64,000 nucleotides of DNA from Sipunculus nudus (taxonomy: Eukaryota > Annelida > Sipuncula > Golfingiida > Sipunculidae). The translations under genes and the position numbers were made by a program. The notes below the pieces were generated by a model. That model searched no databases. It had not been told where the DNA came from and saw nothing but the letters and a program-made list of their open reading frames with translations. Position 1 is the first letter of the stretch, and every line of letters begins with the position of its first letter. Location: positions 37,785,027 through 37,849,026 of the forward strand of contig CM049308.1 of the NCBI GenBank assembly GCA_026874595.1, given 5' to 3'. Shown here in pieces: positions 1-11,649 of the stretch.

Positions 1-310
1 TCAAAACTGCAAATTTGGTAACTGTACCTCAAAATCTTTTCCAGTTATTGTGTTCACATCGTTTTTGCATTATCGACACTGTTATCTTGAAAAATGTGTC
101 AAGGTCATCCATGTCTTAGCCCTTGATAAGATGCATCAATGCTGCAAGTTTGGTGGCTGTACTCTTCAAATTCTATTTGAGTTTTTGCGTTAACATCTTA
201 CCTGTGACGGACGGATGGACGGACGGCACGACGGAAAGACGGACGGACGCTGGCAATTTCGATGAGCCCCGCAGATGGAGGCGGCGGGGGATAATAATAA
301 CCCAACCATA
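1..310 (+). repeat. Dispersed repeat fragment with GGAC-rich tail
   Basis: The phrase 'ctgcaa(a/g)tttggt...ctgta' occurs twice (from about 6 and 140), each followed by a related T-rich stretch. It ends in a run of ggac/ggat tetramers at about 209-250. GGAC-rich tails on old dispersed repeats are common in bivalve genomes as I know them, but I cannot name this family. The left end lies outside the window. No credible coding frame is present. Confidence 0.5.
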
Positions 311-679
311 AGGGGCGTAGTTAAGTAGGCCCACAAAGCCATGCCCCCACCCCCGGTCCTCCCGTTTGGTACTACCCGTTATCCCGGGATATCACTTCGT
401 CTAATCAGGAAATTCCTGTGCTGGTGTGGCACAGATGTCAGTTCACATGCAGATACATTGAGCTACAACCTTAAGCTGAAATATCGGAGTTTGCTAGGAG
501 ATAACCCAGAAAACTTTAGCCCCATAAATGAGACGGCTAAGGTGTCTGTGAAACATGTATGCATTACAAATGCAGTAATTGAGATTTTATTTATCGATAA
601 CTCTACACGGCAAATATATTTAAATATATTTTTTATTTCTTCATCTTGAAAAAAGTACTAATTGGAATTAAAATATTAT

Positions 680-683
<4 letters not shown>
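311..683. other. Unassigned stretch
   Basis: I see no gene, repeat or RNA here. Short open frames exist but lack coding character. Confidence 0.5.

Positions 684-731
<48 letters not shown>
684..731. repeat. (AT)n microsatellite, left flank of palindrome
   Basis: An uninterrupted alternating AT run. It stops where the palindrome at 735-868 starts, and a second AT run begins at the palindrome's other end. Confidence 0.95.
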
Positions 732-734
<3 letters not shown>

Positions 735-868
735 TGGTACAAATAGCAATCTGGTATGATTGGCAATTGTACCAGTACAGATTGCAATTGGGATTCGTAC
801 CAGTGAAAGTCCCAACTGCGATCTGTACTGGTACAATTGCCAAGCGTGCTAGATTGCCATTTGTACCA
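735..868. mobile_element. Near-perfect palindrome (MITE-like) embedded in (AT)n
   Basis: Two arms of about 59 bases, each beginning tggtacaaat(a/g)gcaatct at its outer end, face each other across a spacer of about 16 bases. The arms differ at roughly seven positions. Both outer ends meet (AT)n directly, as expected for an element that inserts at TA and landed inside a TA microsatellite, or whose TA ends seeded the expansion. It has no coding capacity. The transcript or single strand would fold into one long hairpin. Confidence 0.75.
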
Positions 869-869
869 A

Positions 870-872
<3 letters not shown>

Positions 873-936
<64 letters not shown>
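873..936. repeat. (AT)n microsatellite, right flank of palindrome
   Basis: Alternating AT run starting just past the right arm of the palindrome. It is longer than the left run. Confidence 0.95.
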
Positions 937-940
<4 letters not shown>

Positions 941-1724
941 GTAAAATAAAACTAATTTCTTGTAATATAAATATAATTATATAATAATTGTTAAGATAAA
1001 TAAAGACGTACCTGTGTTCACATGGTGGATTCTAAATGACATTAGATACAAATTGAGTGCACTGGATGTTTGGGCGTCTCTATACATGCATGCTAGTATT
1101 AAGCAACATATGTAGGTCATTTCAAATCAAACGCGCATCTATCACTAGCTGGCCTCACAGTATCCCGTGATCTCATTAAACACTGGACCCTGGTCAACCA
1201 TGAAAACACTCGAATGTTTTTTATGTATTTATATCGAGCCGCTCATAAACACCCGGGTGTTTAAACTGCTCATGTTATGTGGGCCGATGAATCGGTGAAT
1301 AAAGGGAAGGGCATTATAAGACGTATTAAACCTCAAATTCCCTATTAATTATTTAACTGCAAATATATATGGTACAGATACTGACCCCCTGACAATAATG
1401 CTTGAAATTCGTGTATGTATATAAAATTTTACTTCTTTAGTTCATTTAGACAAATTTGAAACTGTTACAACGTAGTGAGACATTTGTTGACACTTTTAAA
1501 GGGACATTTAAACATGTTGGTAAAAGCACGTCTTGTGTCTATCAGTAGACACCAGTGTTTTCTGCATAAACACGGACGTTTTATATACGTGGGTATTCAT
1601 ATATAACACCGGCGTATTGTACAAAACATTAAATGTGTCATCATTGTTTACAGTGTAAGGGAATCGCTATAAACTTTATTGTGTTATATGTTTAATTACG
1701 TTTTTGTTTAATTAATTTATACTA
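937..1724. other. Unassigned AT-rich stretch
   Basis: No gene or clear repeat seen. Confidence 0.5.
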
Positions 1725-2865
1725 TTAAAAGGGTTCGGTAGGTAGAGCCACCTGTCTGGTTGATGAGAAAACTTTACATAATGGATGCACATGCCAAATT
1801 GCAGACCAACACATTGAACCACTCCTGAGATATGAGCAATTTTTACCTGAAGCAAATGTACGGATGGACGCCACATAAAAACAATTGCAGATGGCGTCAC
1901 CAGTCTTAAATATGAGATTGAGGTATCCAAGATCTATGCACAAGCACAATTTCAGGTCAATGCGGCAAATCATTCCTGAGAAAAGGGCATTAATATATAC
2001 TATGAAAACGATAAGGTAGGTGGCGCCATCTTTCTGTTTTTTTTTTTTAGAAAAACTTTCCAAGATAGATTCACATGCCAAATTTCAGACCAATAAATTG
2101 AATCACTCCTGAGATATGAGCAATATTCACCTAAAGCAAATGTACGGATGGATACCCCATAAAAACGATTGAAGATGGCGCCACCAGTTTTAAATTCAAG
2201 ATGGTGATATATCCCAGGTCCATAGTAATACTAAATTTCAGCCCCATCCGTCCATTTGTTTTTGACTTATAATGCTTACAGTACTGGCAATGACTGGATA
2301 TTAAACGGCACGAAAACAAGAAAAGGACAGAAGATGGCGGCACCTGTCTTCTGCAGAAGGCAACACTATCCAAAATTGTCGGTCAACCTGATTTTTGGAC
2401 CAATCCATGCATCACTTACCGAGATGTATATGATTTTGTGTGATTTTCACCATACATGGCAATATTTTAGGTCAAAGCCACTCTCATAGGAAAGGTCATG
2501 ACCCCATTTTTAATATCATTAATCCCATAACCTATATCTATATATAAATGCATAATATAATAGAAATCTGTCAGTTTGTTTTTGACTAATAATCCTTACA
2601 GTACTGTAAAGCGGCAATGATGGGGATTATTATTAGGCAAGAAAACAAGGAAAGGATAATGGGTGGTGCCACCAGTTTCCGATATATGACCACAATATTT
2701 AAGATCTTCGCTTAACTTGAGTTTTGGATCAATCCATGCAAGATTTCTTGAGATATTTAAATATTTGTGTGATTCCCCCCCCCCCCCCAAAAAAAAAAAA
2801 TGAACCTATTCAAGGTCAAGGTAACTCTCCTAGTAAAGGTAATGACCCCATTTAAATAGGTTTCG
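1725..2865 (+). repeat. Cluster of diverged dispersed repeats in A-A'-B-B' order
   Basis: Two related units lie at about 1725-1985 and 2005-2255. Both contain 'cacatgccaaatt(g/t)cagacca', 'cactcctgagatatgagcaat', 'gcaaatgtacggatgga' and a 'ggcg(t/c)caccag' block. Two further units related to each other follow at about 2256-2525 and 2578-2865. They share 'cttacagtactg', 'gaaaacaag(a/g)aaagga', 'ggatcaatccatgca'-like text and 'ggtcaagg/ggtcaaag'. Short pieces of the same style recur near 63,000-63,100 and 63,700. This is an old non-coding family with no conserved ORF. Confidence 0.6.
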
Positions 2866-3487
2866 ATAAATATTTTTATCTCGCTTGAAAGAAATCTCTG
2901 CAGCGGTTGCGAAGGCGGTGGCGGCGCGACCGCGTCTAAACCATAGCATCCCGACTTTATCTAGGGATACAACAATAAGAAACACGTTCCCTGTTTTAAC
3001 CTTGTGAATGAGGAGTACAAACATGTAAATATGTGTTTAAATGGTCTAGTTTTCTTGACGACGTATACAACGTCATGAACGACGTTATGTAGAGGAAGAC
3101 ATACACTTTTGGTAAATTTGTCCAGTTTAACGGTTTTGTTATTCCTAAAACGTATTAATTTACATTAAATAACCCTAATTTTTGCTTAATTATACAGCTG
3201 TTAATTATGATTATTGTATAATTTCTATTATATTTATTGTAAAAATTGTTAATTCAAGATTTTAAAATACCCCCCAAAAAAAACACCGTTACCAGTCTTA
3301 TGACATATACAATCAGCTCTGTTCATATGTAAATTATATTGATGACCCGACATTTTCCAATACCAGCCCCTATTCATGTCGCATGCTGTCCCACGGAGGG
3401 TCAAATTTTGGACCGAGCGACCCGTGACAAAACGTCATGATATGGATGACGACGATATTCATGCAGTTGCGGCAAATTTTCTGAGTG

Positions 3488-3489
<2 letters not shown>
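2866..3489. other. Unassigned stretch
   Basis: No gene, repeat or RNA recognised. Confidence 0.4.
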
Positions 3490-3541
<52 letters not shown>

Positions 3542-3640
3542 AACTAAATAAATTCTATAGACTGACTAATTTATTAATCCGAGCTTTCAAGGCACACAGG
3601 TTTCTTCGTCAGATGGTGAATGGGAACGGGTAGCGAGGTG
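3490..3640 (-). mobile_element. (AT)n-tailed 3' fragment of a retroelement (possibly Penelope-like)
   Basis: On the minus strand, 'ctgacgaagaaacctgtgtg' near 3594-3613 is followed by an A/T-rich stretch that ends in (AT)n at 3490-3537. A 'ctgaYgaag...' motif close to a simple-sequence 3' end recalls the tails of Penelope-like and related elements. That assignment is from memory. No GIY-YIG or RT frame adjoins it, so this would be a short 3' stub cut off by the tandem array that follows. Confidence 0.35.
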
Positions 3641-3644
3641 TTTT

Positions 3645-4400
3645 ATATCGCAGAGTAATAATGTGTGAAGTCCATAATGCAAGAAACATTTTACACTTGA
3701 ACACAAATATAAAACAACGGTGGTATTTCAAGATGAACAATAAGGGAAATTATTTCCTCTGTGGTGAAATTAAGGTGGCGGCTAGTTTTTATTACAATAG
3801 TGACCGTTATTACAATAGTGGTTGCTCGACCCGGTCACTATTGTAATAATGTTCACTATTGTAATAAATTTCGATATAGGTATAATAAATGACGTCAGAG
3901 TGGATTACAAGGTTTCAATACTATAATTCCTCACCATTTTACACTTGAACTCAAATATGAATCAATGGTGGCATTTCAAGATTAACAGTGAGGAAAATTA
4001 TTTCTTCAATGTTGAGAAAAAGCAGCCGCTAGTTTTTATTAAAATAGTGACCGTTATTACAATAGAGGTTGCTCGACACGGTCACTATTGTAATAACGTT
4101 CACTATTGTAATAAATTTTGTTATTGCTATAATTAATGATGTAAGAGTGGATCATAAAGTTTGGAACACTACAATTCTGCAGCATTTTAAAGACTTGAAC
4201 ACAAATTTAAAACAAATTAATGGTGGCATTTCAAAATGAACGACGATAGAATTATTTCTTCAGTGGTGAAATAAAGGTGTCCATTACTTTTTATTACAAT
4301 AGTGACCGTTATTACAATAGTGGTTTCTCGACACGGTCACTAATGTAATAAAGGTCACTAGTGTAATTACATATAAAATACATTTTGATGCGTTTGAGGG
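3645..4400. repeat. Three tandem ~249-bp units, each with a double-hairpin motif
   Basis: The anchor 'acttgaac' recurs near 3695, 3943 and 4193, giving a period of 248-250. Each unit has a palindromic block (about 3789-3868, 4037-4114 and 4291-4368). In each block two direct copies of ttattacaatagtg, 18 bases apart, face two inverted copies (cactattgtaataa), also 18 apart, across a short spacer containing 'ctcgac(c/a)cggt'. The third unit is the most degenerate. No ORF of interest. This is a satellite-like array built on a cruciform-forming core. Confidence 0.85.
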
Positions 4401-4493
4401 ATACTGAGTATGAAATGTGTTGTTTTTTTCGGGAATATCATTTGTTTGGAAGAATCTCGACGAATCTGGGAAAAATTTCCGCCTGCAACATCA

Positions 4494-4662
4494 ACCACTA
4501 TTGTAATAAAAAATTATTACAATAGTGGTTTCATTTGCAACCACTTTTGTAATAATTTTTACAATAGTGACCGTTATTACAATAGTGGTTTGCAGAATCT
4601 GGCCCTTACCAACCACTATTGTAATAATTATCACAATAGTGAACGTTATTACAATAGTGGTT
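4494..4662. repeat. Irregular cluster of the same cactattgtaataa hairpin motif
   Basis: About eight further direct or inverted copies of the 14-base motif lie outside the 249-bp units, in three facing groups (4494-4530, about 4539-4590 and 4611-4662). Here the flanks read 'aacca...' rather than the sequence of the array units. This suggests that the motif itself, and not the whole unit, was multiplied. Confidence 0.8.
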
Positions 4663-4689
4663 GCAACACACCTACCGTACTTAGACCAA

Positions 4690-7139
4690 CAGCCTGGCGA
4701 TGAGAACGTTTTGGAGAATCTGACCAATCGTATAAAGGCTTATCACCTGGTGATCTTCCGCTGGATGTGTTCTCGTTGATACGGACTGTAGAGAGTTTTG
4801 ATTTCTGTGTACTGTTCACGATTATAATAATTAACTTGACTGGCCGTTATGAACTGGGCCCCACGTTCAAATTCATGAGACAGAAGACGACAGGTCAACT
4901 TAAGCAAGGTTTCTGATGAACCGAGCTTGAAACCTAGCTCCCTGGAGAATGACTCATCCGGATGAAGGAGCGGATCCAGTGGTATTGTATTACTTTGGCA
5001 CCGGTTTGCGCTCTACTGGATACTAATCTTTGTTTTTACTTTTGAAAATTTAAACATACAGAAACCTGACCCCAATCAATTTGAAAAGTATCTTTAACGA
5101 TAGCTCATTTTATTATAAATATTTCCATATCAAACTAATATTTTTTTCACTTCAGTCAGCAAATAGCTAAGCCTGTGTTAAATGTACTGTCAGGAAATTT
5201 TGCTCCCGTTAGATTTTGATAAATCAATATATCCTACCATTAATACGGCAGGTGTGGTATTTTTCAGGTAATTACCACATCAATCTCGTCTCCTACGGAA
5301 CTCTAGTCACGAATTCGAGCGCAAAACTGGCTTCAGTTGGCCCCGAGGGGAAGTAAATAAAATAAACAGACGCAAAACTGAACCGAAACTGGTAACAAGA
5401 CAGGAAGCTGCAACAGACAGAAGACACCTTGTTACTACCATTTATATGTTTCTTGTCACTCTAGCAAAAAACAATTACATTTGAAGTAAAATTAAGGAAC
5501 ACATACCAAACCTAATCACACATGATTCTTTTTTATCGTTTTATTGTTCTTCGTTTATAAATATGTATTTATGCTATATATTAATCTTTTCCAAAAAAAA
5601 TTTTTAAATACTTTTATTTAACAGGCTGTAGCGTGATTAAAGAAAAATTTTCCCCATGATTTCTCTTTATATTTACATATATATATAAATACAAGTATAT
5701 TTATATAAGATAATATGTGTTTTGTGTGTGAAATAGACGTGACAGGTTTTAGATAATATTATTCTCATAAGAATAAATCTTCATTTAATTCGGGTGCGTT
5801 AAAATATAATATTGCATGAAAAAATCCCCTAGTTTAACATAAGGAGGAATCAGCAGAGTGTAAGATTCGAGTGTTGGGACAAGTTCACAAGCTTTTCACG
5901 GCCGCGATTTGGACGAGATTCTTCTGGGAACAATCAGAAACATGGATTTAGATCGCCAGTTAATCGGGTTGACTAATTAAATAAAAGCTTCTCCCATCTA
6001 CCGTTTATTTTGTTCTTGCTAGCATAATATTTTAAGCGGCCGGAAAAAAATCTACAAGTGCCGACAGGTGCCCGTTCACCTACCGATTTTCCCTGCAGAT
6101 CCCCAGATTTTTCCGGTCATTTTTGTCACTTTGATTTTGTCCCCAGGATTGTTTTAGGCGTCAGGAATGATATAATTAAAGAAAACTAGTCTGTATATCA
6201 GCCGATTTTCTCGGTTCTGTCATCACATCTATACCGAATTTCTCCCGGATACATTTTTCATTGTCAAGGATTTTTGCAGCCGATTTACCTGCCGCATTAT
6301 AAAAACCTACCGGCAGAACCCTCACATCCACCGGTCGGCTTAAACTTTGCGTTTTAGAGCGTCCTGTGGGGAGTTGATCTGTGTCGGATCAGAAGACTTT
6401 AGTATAATTTTTAGTTTTTCACGTCTTTGTTGTATCATTTTTTTATATAGATCGTGTCATTACATTATTTTACGATTATTATTAAATGCAAGGGTCATTT
6501 TTCGGTTGTCAGCGTGGTGTCAACTAGTGGTGGGCCTTATGATCGGTTATGATTGATGATCGGTCTGATTGATAATCGATCGCAATCCTTTGTAAGTAAC
6601 TTATAGGCTTTGTGATGAGGAATGTGTGCTTTCATGTGCATTATGCAGGAAAACTAGAGAAAAGTCTGCGTTTACCAAAATATCGTCTAAGATACTATTA
6701 TAGACATGTAGGCTATATAATTATGACATTATTGGCCTGAATATAGGCCTACATATCAGATTAAATGGTGTACCGGTCTATATATGGATTGAAACTTCAC
6801 ACTTCTAAGCAACCGATTATTTCTGATTATCGATCGGCAGAGGGCATTCGATATTGACTATTGATCGATCATGAAATTACAACCTATTCCCGTCGGTAAC
6901 GGTAAAAGATCAATGACTGTAGGAAACAACTTTGGACGCTCGGGCCCCCAGAACCGAGGATCCGAAATAAATTTCGACCATCACAGGGGCTTTCCTCTGC
7001 AAAGAGCCCCGGGTGTTCACTTATTTTTGGTTTATACTGAACATTTCGCCCAGTCATTCAAAGTGGTTAAGTGACTTTTAAATGCAGGTGCATGCCGATT
7101 TTACTAGATCACTTACCACACTCATTAAAGATAGAATAC
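4690..7139. other. Unassigned stretch
   Basis: No gene is recognised. GATCG-containing short repeats occur at about 6538-6585 and 6826-6870 and could be remnants of a transposon end, but I found no matching opposite end. Confidence 0.4.
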
Positions 7140-7560
7140 TGTCGTCGCAGTTAAACTTTAGTTATGCATCAAGCCATACACCGATATATTTCACATTATT
7201 AACATATCTGATGGTCTCATTACCTACACAAACATAATAGTGACTGAACTTTGATAGTTGTTGCCAGGGGCCAAGTACAAAATATTCTGTCTAGGATCAT
7301 TCATCTTAAATTTAATCCCCGACATCCATTGCTTAATATCTGAAAGGCTTCTCTGCATAGCATTAATAGCCTGATGTTCCGCTTGAAACACAGATATAAA
7401 CAATGGCCGTCTGCATATCCATTACATATCGGAAGATGTGTTCCGATGACTTGTGAAAGAGAGCTTGCACACCTGAGGAAGAGGTAGGTTTTTGAACCCC
7501 AAATGGTAGATCCTTGAAGGTGGAAGAAGTTCTTTCTGTGCCAAAAACCTGCTAAGGGGC
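7140..7560 (-). pseudogene. Decayed non-LTR reverse-transcriptase fragment
   Basis: Minus-strand translation gives the remains of RT motifs C to E in order, but in changing frames. A YAD-G box at 7407-7418 stands where YADD is expected. A segment follows with EHQAINAMQRSLSDIKQWM and then KFKMNDP, typical of the helix and 'LN' strand after the catalytic box in CR1/jockey-like elements. Next comes VGNETIRYVNNVKYIGVWLD, matching the 'V..LGV.LD' motif. At least two frameshifts separate these pieces, and an FGV near 7500 may be the remnant of motif B. The fragment differs in sequence from the large LINE at 32-39 kb and so belongs to another family. It is too degraded to be functional. Confidence 0.7.
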
Positions 7561-10025
7561 CATGTAGATACGACTTGAACCTGTGAAATATCGTAACTTT
7601 AGCGTCGACTCTGAATCATCACTTTTTCAAATAATGCAAGACAAATATATTAAATAAAGCACTATATAGATACTTGTTTTCATAAACTCTCTGTCCAGCC
7701 CCAGTTTTACCTCTTTATATTTACTCTTGATAAATGTTATTTAGCTCCACATCAAGTCGGTCAGATTTTCAAGAAAAAAATGTTATTTGTCATTTTAAAA
7801 TAATATTTTAAATATTACGCCTTCATAAAAAATAGAATACTGTAGTCGCATGAAAAGAAGTATATATAACGCGTCTAACGTAATTCACATTGTTAATTTT
7901 ACGAATCAGTTCCAACGTGTCATGGCGTAATGTCTTAATTCTAAATATTGAACAAACAATACTATTTTACCCAGGACCTTGATATATGGTTAAGTTAAAA
8001 GACTACGATTAAAACGATCACTACATATTAATGGTACGCTTTATTTTATTTTAATATTGGAGTGACCATTACCAGTTAACATTCAGAACTAAGCTTCCTT
8101 TTCATTGGAAAGGTTAGTTTCGTTTAATTCCATTATTGGATTGAAAGCAATTTAAACACAGCAGCCACCTTTGCGGGGGAGAGACATATGCAGGGTTCAT
8201 AAGTTCACGTAACTACTTACACAATATGCTTGTACAGTTGTATGAATGAGAGTCTACTTTCCAGTAAATAACTGTAAGACCAGTCTTGTCTATAGATGAG
8301 GTCATGGTAAGTCCTCTAAGGGCAGTGACGTAATTCGCCCTTCATGTACGACTGGACGCACTAATAGGAAGATAATTCCTCTGAGACAAGATCTGAATAA
8401 TATTTTTTTTCATTATAGCCATACCTTAGTACGGTTCAGTGATGCTGACTGACAGAAAGGCTGTCCATTTAATGTAGCAAGGTAGAGCAAACAACACCTA
8501 GCTGACATTATAATAAGACTGTTTCCATACCGAATGAATATATCTGATCTTTACTATACAAATCATGAGTCATTGACGGATTCCGTATTTGAAACGGCGC
8601 TGATACGTAATTGGCCCATCAGGAATTGAGACAACTTATTAGACGCTGCTTTCGCTAATCGTTGCCTTTTATATAAAAGGATGTCGTATGGTAGTTACCC
8701 AATCTGTCTCTGATACCCATAGGACAATGAAAAAATAATAAAAAAGAAATGCAGTACGCTCCTATTTTGGATAATTTCTTTGTATGAGGATTAAGAAATG
8801 TTTGGTATTTTTGTTATTTGTGATCCAATCTCGATCCCTCAAAATCATAAAGGCATCATAGAGTAAATAAATCTCTGTTGCTTACATATTTTTTTTCGGA
8901 AATTTAAGCACATTTTTTTGTTCTCCTGAATGTAAGCAGATATTTTTCCTTAAAAAAAAGATTGGTAATTTTAAGAGAATATCCGTCTGCTAATTCCTCA
9001 TGATCCACAATAGTTCGGAGAACAATTTATCTTCTTGCTGTTTGCACTGCGCAGAATCAGAAAGTACAACTCCAAGTTTGTTGGCTTTGGATTCTACGGT
9101 TCACAATGGCGCGACAGAAAAAAAATGACGGAATGGAAATATCGGTCGATTTTTTAGCAAGATGAGCTTCTTTATCAATCATGACCAATCTAGAAAATTT
9201 CAGAAAATCAGGTCTTGTCCACGATAAATCGGTAGGTGTGCTGCATGCTCTCGCCGGCTTGATGTTAATGTTACCAGAAGATTGATTTTTTTAGTTAAAA
9301 GAGTTAAATGAAACCGACAGGCAAAAAAAAAATGATGGACGGGACAGGTTATAGATATACTTTTGCCGATAATTATTATTATTTACATTTCCCTCATAGC
9401 AATACCAAATTTTATCGATATTCTTTTACTAGGCTGTTTACAATAATAAGAAATAACAACAATCGTGACCGGAGGATTAAAAAAAAGAGTAGTCAAAACA
9501 TGAACGTGCACATTCAACACAACTTGGAACGCTGAAAAGAAAAGCACAGCGCAAGTGGCGTTCGCACTATGTTTATGTGTTCAGTGATCGCGCCCGGTCC
9601 ACTTTTTTAACACTCGTGTACAGGAGTAAGTCATTGGTTTCATTTAATATGGTAGCACGTAACATTTATATTTCAAAGAGAAGACGCTGTTTTTGGTGTT
9701 AATGTAACATGCTTTGTAAGTCATTAGTTCCTTTGACATTCCCTTGATAGCTAAACGCAAGCGTCTCAGTTGTTTTATGGGCTTACCATCCTTGCCTTTT
9801 TTGTAATTAATTGCTATCTAAGGATACCCATGCATACACAGAGTTTCAGTTTCTCTTGACTATTATTACAGCATGGTTTCATGGTTATGTTTTGTGTCTT
9901 GGCTCTCAGATCACACATACACATGATGAACATACGATATATCGAGTACATGAATCCAAGTCCTTTTCAGATTTAGTGTAAATTGATTAACACACATCAC
10001 ATCTCAGCTGTTCCTCAAAATTAAT
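7561..10025. other. Unassigned AT-rich stretch
   Basis: No gene or clear repeat recognised on either strand. Confidence 0.4.
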
Positions 10026-10254
10026 TTGGCACCTTGTCATTTCGACGAACACTTGAAAAGAGATTTCTTTCGAAAATATATTTCCATTTCTGCAATTCCC
10101 ACAAAATTGATATCTGATACAGTTAATCAAGCAAATAACCTTTCAAAAGTATCACATCCGGATAAGAAATTAGAGGATTTTTTTATTCTGAAAGAGTATC
10201 ATCGAAACGCCAGAGAGGCTTGGGTGATCACGACCCTTCCTTCGCCAAATATGA
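10026..10254 (+). other. Open frame of unknown meaning before the 31-bp repeats
   Basis: A plus-strand frame stays open from about 10,026 into the first 31-bp repeats. It begins at TTG, not ATG, and has a polar, mixed composition (for example SHPDKKLEDFFILKEYHRN). I recognise no family and see no convincing splice sites. A transposon-derived or chance frame is the simplest reading. Confidence 0.2.
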
Positions 10255-10425
10255 GCATGATTAAAGTTCAGAAATCCAAATATGGGCATGATTAAAGTTC
10301 AGAATTCTAAATATGCACATGATTAAAGTTCAGAATTCTAAATATGGGCATGATTTAAGTTCAGAATTCCAAATATCGGCATGATTAAAGTTCAGAATTC
10401 TAAATATGGGCATGATTAAAGTGGC
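10255..10425 (+). repeat. 31-bp minisatellite, about five to six copies
   Basis: The unit 'gcatgattaaagttcagaa' followed by 't(t/c)c(t/c)aaatatgg' repeats every 31 bases with few changes. A lone copy of the same phrase sits at about 11,622-11,648, 1.2 kb away. This suggests the unit is part of a larger element dispersed locally. Confidence 0.9.
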
Positions 10426-10463
10426 AGTGTGTAAAACCACTTGCGACTGAATTGCTGTTGGTG

Positions 10464-11029
10464 TAGATTTCGGTTAAATTTGTTACTTTTCTGGGTTATT
10501 TCCTTATATCAATTGTTTATCTGACATTTTCCTAGCGTTTTTCACACTGCCTATCTCTTTATTATTTACTTAATATTTGATGTTGTTACATTTCTGGGTC
10601 ATTTACTTATATCAATTGTTTATCTGACATTTTCCTAGCGTTTTTCACACTGCCTATCTCTTTATTATTTACTTAATATTTAAGATAGGCAGGGTATAGA
10701 AGCCCCCGTCTTTAGGTCTGGCAGCCATGGCATAGCAACCAAGGGCGTGCTTTTCTGATTGGTTGATGTGTTTACTACTGGAGTCTTCAAATGGTAACAC
10801 CGCTGACGTTACAACGGTTCAGCAATCACACATGTTCTTCAAATTTAGCCTGAAACTGATGTGCAATGGCTGTCGGGCTAACAACTGGGGCTTCTTGCCT
10901 TTCTATCTCCAATATTAAGTAAATATTAAAGAGATGGGCCATATAGTGCGAAAAACGCTAGGAAAATGTCAGATAAGTAAAAGGTATGAGGAAATGACCC
11001 AGAAAAGTAACAAATTTAACCGATATCTA
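10464..11029. mobile_element. Foldback (long-TIR) element with a duplicated left arm
   Basis: The left end (tagatttcggttaaatttgtt) is matched by the right end in inverted orientation (aacaaatttaaccgatatcta). The arms continue through 'tctgacattttcctagcg' and 'tttacttaatatt', and an inner pair ending in '(a)gaagcccc' follows. The left arm contains a tandem duplication with a period of about 103 (the 'ctgacattttcctagcg' block is at 10,521 and again at 10,624), and the right arm has a single copy. The spacer of about 200 bases contains no transposase-like frame. It is a non-autonomous element. Confidence 0.75.
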
Positions 11030-11054
11030 GGCCTACCCTAATAACAATTCAAGC

Positions 11055-11600
11055 GCCCGGATCCAGGACCCGAAGAAAAATCTATAATTCTTAAAATCAC
11101 TCATGTTAATTTGTCGAGATATTTTAGCAGAAAAGCATCTATAGGTGTACTTAATATTTTGTTTGGTTAAAATATAAAAAATAAGTCTGTTTTGCAACAA
11201 AATTTGATAATTAGCATTTACGTACTCTGGCACAAGGACTTCACGGAACCCACAGACCCCTTTTACTCTTTGTTTTACCATATCTTTGGTCACAGATTAA
11301 GATCACGTTCAGGCATAACACCCATGCGATTTAGTTATTGTGTTTTTGTATCTGTATTTTTTACATTTTTGATATTCTTTTTATTCATATTTTTATTTTT
11401 GTTTTATGTTCCATATTCCATATCATCAAATACAAGCGGTTGGGGCCCGTTTTCACCTAAATATTTTGTATATTTAATTCTTTCATTGAAAGGAGCAACA
11501 CTTAGGGACTTTGCTCTGCTCTTATATTAGTAACAGGGGTGTTTTTATAGGTTTAAATAAAAGAAAATGTGGAAATTGTTTTTCGGGGTCCTGGATCCGT
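11055..11600. mobile_element. Possible inverted-repeat element bounded by ggatccaggaccc
   Basis: 'cggatccaggacccgaa' at about 11,058-11,074 is mirrored by 'ttcggggtcctggatccg' at 11,582-11,599. The interior is AT-rich and holds an open frame with a run of F/L/I residues and no known domain. No target duplication could be settled, so the element call is tentative. Confidence 0.35.
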
Positions 11601-11649
11601 TGGGTCAAGAATTATACTGCCGATTAAAGTTCAGAAATCCAAATATGGG

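Noticed and set aside
662-949. Frames with long I/Y repeats across AT tracts (also at 3.4, 59.0 and 63.5 kb)
   Set aside because: Microsatellite artefacts.
6535-6870. hAT-like end (gtggtgggcc with gatcgg repeats)
   Set aside because: No matching inverted end or target duplication found.
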